The notes beneath the pieces are model-generated. The model did not search any database, was not told the origin of the DNA, and worked only from the letters and a program-made list of their open reading frames with translations. Of a stretch of DNA of 5,225 bases, positions 1 through 4,341 are shown piece after piece. The DNA is from Planctomycetaceae bacterium (lineage in GTDB: Bacteria > Planctomycetota > Planctomycetia > Pirellulales > Pirellulaceae). The translations under genes and the position numbers were made by a program. How positions within the stretch are numbered: the stretch's first letter is position 1; every line of letters begins with the position of its first letter. The stretch spans positions 1-5,225 of the forward strand of contig SKVE01000107.1 in assembly GCA_007129635.1 (NCBI GenBank), read 5' to 3'.

Positions 1-35
1 AGTACAAAACTGGGCGAAAGACGGATCGAACCAGT

Positions 36-44
36 GGAGGGGAG
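36..44 (+). promoter_or_regulatory. Ribosome binding site for the SRAP gene
   Basis: The purine run GGAGGGGAG lies 9 bases before the GTG start at 54. It supports a GTG start, which is also required by the family because the catalytic cysteine must be residue 2 after removal of the initiator methionine. The preceding 35 bases of the window show no clear promoter and no other gene. Confidence 0.75.
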
Positions 45-53
45 ATTAGCGAC

Positions 54-749
54 GTGTGCGGACGCTTTACATTACGAACGCCTGCTGAGCAACTGGCCCT
101 GCAGTTCTCGTGCGATGTCCCGACCGACCTGCCACCGACCTACAATGCCGCGCCGACTCAGGCGGTCGCCGCCCTGCGAAACAAAGCGGGGACCCAGCAG
201 TTCGCTCGGTTGCGTTGGGGCTTGATCCCCGCCTGGGCGAAAGATCGATCCCTGGGCAATCGGATGATCAATGCGCGGGCCGAAACGGTTGCGGAAAAAC
301 CAGCCTTTCGTGCGGCATTCCGCGCGCGACGTTGCTTGATACTGGCCGACGGATACTTCGAGTGGCAAAAGGTGGGAACGGCAAAGCAGCCGTTCTATAT
401 CCGCATGCACGACGAGGCGCCGTTCGCCATGGCCGGACTGTGGGAATCGTGGAACGATCCGCAAACGTCCGAGACGGTCGAGTCCTGTACGATCATCACC
501 ACCGACGCGAACCAGACGACTCGGCCGATCCATGACCGCATGCCCGCCATTCTGTCGAACGGCGACTGGGCGATCTGGCTCGATCCGCAGCAGAAAACGC
601 CCAGCGTTCTGCAGCCGTTGTTACGGCCCTTGGATCCGTCCTGCATGGTCGTCTACGCTGTCGATCGCTGGGTGAACAACCCACGGAACAACGACCCTCG
701 CTGTATCGCTCGGGCGGCCGACGTGCTCGAAGGCAACGGCCCAGCTTGA
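54..749 (+). CDS. SRAP-domain abasic-site processing protein (YedK/HMCES family)
   Basis: This 231-residue protein belongs to the SOS response-associated peptidase (SRAP) family. Members bind abasic sites in single-stranded DNA and form a stable thiazolidine DNA-protein crosslink through Cys2, which protects the site from strand breakage. All hallmark motifs are visible in order: MCGRFTL at residues 1-7 (Cys2 catalytic), NAAPT at 31-35, RWGLIPAWAKD at 54-64, NARAETVAEKPAFR at 73-86 (Asn73 equivalent to YedK Asn75), RRCLILADGYFEW at 92-104 (Glu103 equivalent to YedK Glu105), and PIHDRMPAIL at 158-167 (His160). Length matches E. coli YedK (about 222 residues), so the gene looks intact. The start is GTG, fixed by the need for Cys2 and by a good ribosome binding site. 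It is a cytoplasmic protein. No LexA-type box is evident in the short upstream stretch available. The gene converges with the transporter across a repeat array and has no partner in the window. Family identification is secure; the in vivo role is inferred from E. coli YedK and human HMCES. Confidence 0.96.
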   Translation: MCGRFTLRTPAEQLALQFSCDVPTDLPPTYNAAPTQAVAALRNKAGTQQFARLRWGLIPAWAKDRSLGNRMINARAETVAEKPAFRAAFRARRCLILADGYFEWQKVGTAKQPFYIRMHDEAPFAMAGLWESWNDPQTSETVESCTIITTDANQTTRPIHDRMPAILSNGDWAIWLDPQQKTPSVLQPLLRPLDPSCMVVYAVDRWVNNPRNNDPRCIARAADVLEGNGPA

Positions 750-825
750 CCGGTTAAACGTCAGCCGAAGGCGTACGAACGCGACGGGGACGCAGCGCTG
801 TGGCCGGTCTCGGACCGAGCCACCC

Positions 826-868
826 CTCTGACCGAAGGTCTCCTGGATCGCGGGAGACCTTCGGTCGG
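826..868. repeat. Strong hairpin at left edge of the array; inverted partial repeat copy
   Basis: ACCGAAGGTCTC (831-842) is the exact reverse complement of GAGACCTTCGGT (854-865). Pairing extends both ways to 828-845 with 851-868, giving 18 consecutive pairs of which two are G-T wobbles, closed by a 5-base loop (846-850). The right arm is the head of the first 59-bp repeat copy. The left arm belongs to an inverted, shortened copy of the same element. It lies 77 bases after the SRAP stop codon, so a role as transcription end or mRNA 3' stabiliser is possible, but there is no T-tract. Confidence 0.75.
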
Positions 869-903
869 CGGTTTCGGCGGGGTCAGAGACCCGCGCCGAA
901 CGG
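845..903 (+). repeat. 59-bp repeat, copy A
   Basis: This copy is identical to copy C. It contains two potential stem-loops. The short one is GACC-TTC-GGTC at 856-866. The longer one spans 871-901: GGGTC-AGA-GACCC at its tip (880-892), then a bulged G893, seven further pairs (873-879 with 894-900), a bulged T872 and a closing pair 871-901. Confidence 0.9.
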
Positions 904-940
904 CAACCCGCGCCGAACGGGGGCAACCTGCGCCGAACGG

Positions 941-999
941 GGATCGCGGGAGACCTTCGGTCGGCCGTTTCGGCGGGGTCAGAGACCCGCGCCGAACGG
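941..999 (+). repeat. 59-bp repeat, copy B
   Basis: This copy differs from copies A and C by a single base (C at 966 instead of G), which lies between the two hairpins and does not affect either. The larger hairpin is at 967-997. Confidence 0.9.
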
Positions 1000-1056
1000 G
1001 GGCAACCCGCGCCGAACGGCAACCCGCGCCGAACGGGGGCAACCTGCGCCGAACGG

Positions 1057-1115
1057 GGATCGCGGGAGACCTTCGGTCGGCGGTTTCGGCGGGGTCAGAG
1101 ACCCGCGCCGAACGG
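1057..1115 (+). repeat. 59-bp repeat, copy C
   Basis: This copy is identical to copy A over 59 bases. The larger hairpin is at 1083-1113, directly beyond the 3' end of the transporter coding region on the minus strand. It would therefore be the first structure formed in that mRNA's 3' untranslated end. Confidence 0.9.
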
Positions 1116-1117
1116 AA

Positions 1118-2854
1118 TCAGTTCGAGTCGGACGGTTCGGTTGGCGACGCATCCTCGTCGACCGGCTCGTCCACTTGGGCACCATCCACTTGGGCCTCGT
1201 CCAAATCGGCCTCGTCCAAATCGGCATCATCCAGCGGCATAGCGGGCGTTTCCGTTTGTTCCGGATGCAGCGGCGCCGTGGGGACGGGCGGAGCGACGGG
1301 GGCAGGTCTCGCGAACATCGGCTGGACGACCCGGTTGTTGATCTGGATCACCGATCCAGCGGTGGCGACCAACAAGGCCAAAACCAGCAGGATGTTAAAC
1401 ACCAATCGACTGGCGCCCTGCCCGACCGCATCACCGATGTACGAGCGTTTGTTGCTCATGATCAAGATCGCCACATAGGCGATTGGCAACATGGTGAAGC
1501 AGACGGCCGAAGCTGCGACGGGGAACCAGATGGGCAGCGAGGCGACGACGCCGGTGATCCCGATCGCGGGCGTCAAGGCAAACAATCGGAACCGCTTCTT
1601 GGTCTGTTCCAGTCCCAGCATCTCGCAGAAGGTGAACCCGCACACCACCATGTGCGTGCTGATCGCGCCGCAAGTCATCCCGATCAGCCCCAGATTGAAG
1701 ATGATCCGGCCCAAATTGGCACCGACGACGTCGCTGAGCGCTTTGGCCGCATCCAGCGGTCGGATGGTGGTGTTGACCACGTCGGATCCGTCATAAACGC
1801 CACCGACCTTCATCCCGATGATGACCAGCGAGGTGACCATCACGAAGGGCAGGAACATGGTCATCCCCAGGTCCCAGCGAGCCAGCTTGCGATGCGCCTT
1901 GCCCCAGCCTTTCTTCAGCAGCGAGTAAGGGTACAGGAACGTCATGTTGATGCCGACGGCGGCGCCCAACATGCCCAGCACCTGGGTGACCGCATCGGTA
2001 TTCAGGCTGCCGTCGGCCGCCCATAGGTTTGGGATCCCGTACCAACCGATGAATCCCTTGAAAATCTCGCCGATATCCTCGATCACGATATCCACGCGGG
2101 CGACCACCACGATTCCAAACATGACGATCACCATCGCGATACAGCCGCGGAGGAACCATTCGTAGAGGCGTACCCCGGCGGAACCACCTCCGTAGTTAAA
2201 GGTGGTGACGATGTTGATGCCTAAGATAAGGGTCCCCACACCGAAACTGAACATCAACCCCGCGGTGGTGAAGCCCAATCCCAGGAACGTTGTCTCGCTG
2301 GTCGTCGCCCGCAACTCCGACTGCGCCTGAGCGATCACAGCAGGATCAAGGGTCCGTTGGGCTTCGGCGACGGTCTGCCGAGCCGCCAGCACCTCGTCGG
2401 GCACCGTCAAGAAACCGGCCATTTCGCCCATGTCACGAGCGGCACTCGCGGCCAACCCATATTGGGGGAAATGCCAGATGACCGATGCCATGATGGTGCC
2501 CACCGCCCAGAGGATGACCAGCCATTTGCCCATCTCGCGTCCAAAAGACTTGTAGGGCCGTTCCCCGCTGGTCAGCACGACGTTACTGAGTGCAGAGAGC
2601 ATCATCACGCCCAGGAACATGGCCACCGGTTGGACCCACAGCAGCTTATAGCCGAACGAGGCGCCGGCGATCACCGAGGCCGCCGCGCTGCCGGCGCCCA
2701 AGGTCATGGCACTTTGCAACAACCCGGGACCGGTCCGTTTGATGTATCCGGTCGCGCGCGGCACAAACGGCAGACTCTCCAGCGCCAGCAATTCCTGAGC
2801 TTCCATTTCGAGCTTCGAGCTACCCGCATTTCCGCCAGATTCTTTTTCAGACAT
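1118..2854 (-). CDS. Nramp-like (SLC11 fold) membrane transporter lacking canonical metal-site residues
   Basis: This 578-residue inner-membrane protein has about 11 hydrophobic segments. Similarity to Nramp/MntH is seen in TM1 (GPGLLQSAM... GASFGYKLLW, residues 42-73), TM6 (GMLGAAVGINM, 294-304), TM8 (FNLGLIGMTCGAIST to CEMLG, 386-414) and TM10 with its following loop (LPIAYVAILIMSNKRSYIG, 456-474). The Nramp metal ligands are absent: TM1 DPGN aligns with GAGS (53-56), and TM6 MPHN aligns with GINM (301-304). Classical proton-coupled Mn/Fe uptake is therefore not assured and the substrate is unknown. Unusual additions are a hydrophilic, Ala/Gln/Glu-rich insert (about 151-187) between hydrophobic segments three and four, a Pro-rich stretch (513-540) and an acidic tail (541-578). 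Residues 1-40 are a soluble, partly acidic N-terminus. The ATG start has GGAG at 2862-2865, 7 bases upstream. The gene is divergent from the DUF6807 gene. Nramp fold is inferred by motif alignment done by eye. Confidence 0.82.
   Translation of the reverse strand: MSEKESGGNAGSSKLEMEAQELLALESLPFVPRATGYIKRTGPGLLQSAMTLGAGSAAASVIAGASFGYKLLWVQPVAMFLGVMMLSALSNVVLTSGERPYKSFGREMGKWLVILWAVGTIMASVIWHFPQYGLAASAARDMGEMAGFLTVPDEVLAARQTVAEAQRTLDPAVIAQAQSELRATTSETTFLGLGFTTAGLMFSFGVGTLILGINIVTTFNYGGGSAGVRLYEWFLRGCIAMVIVMFGIVVVARVDIVIEDIGEIFKGFIGWYGIPNLWAADGSLNTDAVTQVLGMLGAAVGINMTFLYPYSLLKKGWGKAHRKLARWDLGMTMFLPFVMVTSLVIIGMKVGGVYDGSDVVNTTIRPLDAAKALSDVVGANLGRIIFNLGLIGMTCGAISTHMVVCGFTFCEMLGLEQTKKRFRLFALTPAIGITGVVASLPIWFPVAASAVCFTMLPIAYVAILIMSNKRSYIGDAVGQGASRLVFNILLVLALLVATAGSVIQINNRVVQPMFARPAPVAPPVPTAPLHPEQTETPAMPLDDADLDEADLDEAQVDGAQVDEPVDEDASPTEPSDSN
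1166..1225 (-). repeat. Four 15-bp tandem repeats coding the acidic tail of the transporter
   Basis: Four in-frame 15-bp units encode ADLDE, ADLDE, AQVDG and AQVDE (residues 544-563). The first two units are identical at the DNA level; the other two share an 11-base core (1170-1180 and 1185-1195) and differ at three positions. The period is a multiple of three, so unit number can change without a frameshift. The tail is probably a disordered, negatively charged segment; its function is unknown. Confidence 0.9.
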
Positions 2855-2861
2855 CGATTCG

Positions 2862-2865
2862 CTCC
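2862..2865 (-). promoter_or_regulatory. Ribosome binding site for the transporter
   Basis: On the minus strand GGAG lies 7 bases before the ATG at 2854, good Shine-Dalgarno spacing. An ATG four bases further upstream of it (2865-2867) is out of frame, so the annotated start is preferred. Confidence 0.65.
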
Positions 2866-2969
2866 ATGTACGTGGTGGGAATGTAGGCCACAGTTTGGGA
2901 TATTTTCAAATTGATTTCAACCACCGGATACAAATCGTGTGCTGATTTCCGACTTTCGGGGACCATTGC

Positions 2970-2999
2970 TTGACCCACGCCGCTTGGCTGGTGAATAAT
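2970..2999 (+). promoter_or_regulatory. Candidate sigma-70-type promoter for the DUF6807 gene
   Basis: TTGACC (2970-2975) matches the -35 consensus at five of six positions, and AATAAT (2994-2999) matches the -10 consensus at five of six, with an 18-base spacer. Transcription would begin near 3006, giving a leader of about 35 bases. This is a match by eye to the E. coli-type consensus; planctomycete promoters are less well characterised. Confidence 0.4.
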
Positions 3000-3028
3000 C
3001 TAGGTTTCCCCGACCCGATTTCCCGCCT

Positions 3029-3034
3029 GGAGGT
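3029..3034 (+). promoter_or_regulatory. Ribosome binding site for the DUF6807 gene
   Basis: GGAGGT sits 6 bases before the ATG at 3041, a near-ideal Shine-Dalgarno that fixes the start. The start is also supported by the signal peptide that begins exactly there. Confidence 0.8.
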
Positions 3035-3040
3035 CCTGCG

Positions 3041-3121
3041 ATGAGAAGTTTTCCCACCTTGTTGTTTCTGTTGATATGCACCGCGATGGGACTGGCTGCC
3101 TGCGGCCGTTGGGCATCCGCC
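3041..3121 (+). other. Signal peptide coding region with overlapping lipobox
   Basis: Residues 1-27 form an export signal. Two cleavage options are visible: a signal peptidase I site, ASA before Gln28, or a lipoprotein site at LAAC (residues 18-21) with Cys21 lipidated and Gly at +2. The first would release a soluble protein and the second would anchor it to a membrane. Sequence alone does not decide between them. Confidence 0.75.
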
Positions 3122-4303
3122 CAAACCGGCCTGGAAATCACGGTACCTGCCGTCCATCAGGATCTGTGTCTGGCGATCCAAGCGGAACGACCTGGTCCAC
3201 ACGGCGCCTTGGTGGACCGAGAATCCCCGGACCGTAAGTTTCCGGTCCAATGGGCACCTGCCATCGCTGGGGATGGAACGCCCACAGACGACCAAGTATT
3301 GTTGACGCGGATTCCATCATCAGCGGACGTCGATGGGACTCGACAGCTTCATTGGCAACCCCTCGCCGATGATCAACCGGTTCTTCAACCGGCTTTCCAA
3401 TGGGTGGACAAAGGCGACGCTTCGATCAAGCTGGTCGAAGGCGATGATCGGGTGCTGGCCTACAACCACGGCAATATCATCAGCGATTCGCTGCCCGAAG
3501 ATGACTACCGCCGATCGCGTTCCTGCTACATCCATCCACTTTGGGGGCTGAACGGAGAAGTCCTGACGGACGATTTTCCGGCCGATCACGTCCATCATCA
3601 CGGCGTCTTCTGGACTTGGCCTCACGTGGAAATCGATGGTCGGCACTGCGATCTGTGGGTATCCCGCGGAATCCGTCAGCGGTTCATCAAGTGGCTGCAT
3701 CGGTCCGAGGGGCCCGTCGCGGCGGTGATCGGCGTCGAGAACGGCTGGTTTGTGGACGATCGTCAGGTCATGACCGAACGGATCTGGATTCGCGCCTTTC
3801 AGGCCTCGGAAACCGAGCGGGCGATCGATCTGCAATTGGTCTTCTCGCCCACCGATCGGCCGGTGAAGCTGGTGGGCAGTCCCGGAAAGAGCTACGGGGG
3901 CCTGACGGTGCGATTCGACGTCTGGCCGCGCCGCGACGCGATCGTCCGAGTGCCCGATCGAACGCTCCGGCACGTGGGCAGTGGTCAGGCATCGTCCGAG
4001 GATCTTTCGAACACACGTCTGCCCTGGGCCAGTTTGAGTTCCCACTTCCCCGACGCGCCCCACCGATCGGCGGGCACGATCCTGATCCACCCGGATCATC
4101 CTGATTATCCACCGACTTGGCTCACCCGCTGCTACGGTCCGCTGTGCGTCGGGTGGCCCGGTGTCGAGGGGCGTGAGTTTCAGCCGGGCGAATCGTTTAC
4201 GCTCCGCTACCGCCTGCTGGTGCACAAGACGGAGGTCGAACATGCCCACTTACAGCAGGCTTATGCCGCTTATTCCGATTCGCAGGATATCCAGGCCCGG
4301 TAA
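3041..4303 (+). CDS. Exported DUF6807 ('PmoA family') protein
   Basis: This 420-residue protein carries an N-terminal export signal (positive Arg2, hydrophobic 7-20). Its core matches the family once labelled 'methane oxygenase PmoA' (PF14100, now DUF6807). The signature is at residues 163-191: YIHPLWGLNGEVLTDDFP, then DHVHHHGVFW, with a cluster of four histidines (183, 185, 186, 187). Further conserved-looking elements are HCDLW (202-206), GKSYGGLTVRF (282-292) and the C-terminal beta-rich segment with GPLCVGWPG (366-374) and LRYRLLVHK (388-396). The label PmoA is misleading, as nothing here resembles the membrane subunit of particulate methane monooxygenase. DUF6807 proteins are abundant in planctomycetes and other polymer degraders, often near sugar dehydrogenases, so a role in carbohydrate breakdown outside the cytoplasm is plausible but unproven. 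The gene has its own candidate promoter and lies 38 bp before the methyltransferase gene. Family call is strong; biochemical function is unknown. Confidence 0.88.
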   Translation: MRSFPTLLFLLICTAMGLAACGRWASAQTGLEITVPAVHQDLCLAIQAERPGPHGALVDRESPDRKFPVQWAPAIAGDGTPTDDQVLLTRIPSSADVDGTRQLHWQPLADDQPVLQPAFQWVDKGDASIKLVEGDDRVLAYNHGNIISDSLPEDDYRRSRSCYIHPLWGLNGEVLTDDFPADHVHHHGVFWTWPHVEIDGRHCDLWVSRGIRQRFIKWLHRSEGPVAAVIGVENGWFVDDRQVMTERIWIRAFQASETERAIDLQLVFSPTDRPVKLVGSPGKSYGGLTVRFDVWPRRDAIVRVPDRTLRHVGSGQASSEDLSNTRLPWASLSSHFPDAPHRSAGTILIHPDHPDYPPTWLTRCYGPLCVGWPGVEGREFQPGESFTLRYRLLVHKTEVEHAHLQQAYAAYSDSQDIQAR

Positions 4304-4330
4304 CGTCGCGCGGCGGCGCAAACGGTCGAG

Positions 4331-4335
4331 AAGGA
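4331..4335 (+). promoter_or_regulatory. Ribosome binding site for the methyltransferase
   Basis: AAGGA lies 6 bases before the ATG at 4342, within the 38-base gap after the DUF6807 stop codon. No promoter-like pair or terminator hairpin is evident in this gap, which favours co-transcription. Confidence 0.6.
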
Positions 4336-4341
4336 TTCGCC

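Larger units (their letters stand above)
845..1115. repeat. Compound repeat array: three 59-bp copies plus five short 17/20-bp units
   Basis: The array reads: 59-bp copy A (845-903), a 17-mer (904-920), a 20-mer (921-940), copy B (941-999), a 20-mer (1000-1019), a 17-mer (1020-1036), a 20-mer (1037-1056), copy C (1057-1115). No base is left over. The short units are CAACCCGCGCCGAACGG with or without an extra GGG in front, and some have CCT for CCC. CGCCGAACGG occurs eight times, closing every long and short unit. The 96-bp block 904-999 recurs at 1020-1115 with one mismatch. The array stops two bases before the transporter stop codon (1118-1120). It resembles a REP-type or minisatellite element rather than a CRISPR array. 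Function is unknown. Confidence 0.93.
750..1117. other. Convergent intergenic region filled by GC-rich repeats
   Basis: These 368 bases separate the SRAP stop codon from the stop codon of the opposite-strand transporter. The first 75 bases hold little except a small hairpin, CGGTC-TCG-GACCG at 805-817. From 826 the region is almost entirely repeat sequence, described separately. Reading frames crossing it on both strands translate into low-complexity Arg/Pro/Gly-rich repeats and are not convincing genes. No T-run typical of an intrinsic terminator follows any of the hairpins, although the hairpins could still end transcription from both sides. Confidence 0.8.
2855..3040. promoter_or_regulatory. 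Divergent intergenic control region
   Basis: These 186 bases separate the start codons of the divergent transporter and DUF6807 genes, so both promoters must lie here unless transcripts begin inside a gene. The stretch 2896-2940 is clearly richer in A and T than its surroundings. It contains TTGATTTCAA (2911-2920), a small inverted repeat (TTGA/TCAA), and is the likely promoter zone for the transporter. No convincing -10/-35 pair stands out on the minus strand. No riboswitch or convincing small ORF is seen. Confidence 0.6.

Noticed and set aside
845..1115. CRISPR array
   Set aside because: The supposed spacers are themselves made of the same short repeat units, are 37 and 57 bp, and the repeat is 59 bp. 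No cas gene or leader is visible.
750..1117. Insertion sequence or attachment site
   Set aside because: There is no transposase or integrase gene, no flanking target duplication that I can see, and no tRNA fragment; only short palindromic repeats are present.
1166..1225. Pentapeptide-repeat (A[DN]LXX) domain
   Set aside because: Only two units carry the A-D-L pattern and there are four units in all, far too few for a right-handed beta-helix. It is better seen as a short acidic repeat in a disordered tail.
621..1230. Minus-strand frames over the repeat array encoding Arg/Pro/Gly repeats
   Set aside because: These are translations of the repeat modules in different frames. They lack a ribosome binding site and their ends overlap well-supported genes.
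800..2026. Long plus-strand open frame of 408 codons across the repeat array and into the transporter region
   Set aside because: It is antisense to the transporter, rich in His/Asp/Gln/Arg as expected for the complement of a GC-rich membrane gene, has repeat-derived low-complexity sequence at its N-terminus and no recognisable domain. The minus-strand frame encodes clear membrane helices with Nramp motifs.
3320..4249. Minus-strand open frame of 309 codons
   Set aside because: It lies entirely antisense to the DUF6807 gene, which has a ribosome binding site, signal peptide and family motifs; the antisense product shows no recognisable domain.
3041..4303. Particulate methane monooxygenase subunit PmoA
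   Set aside because: The true PmoA is a multi-span membrane protein. This one is an exported soluble-looking protein of the DUF6807 family that only inherited the name.
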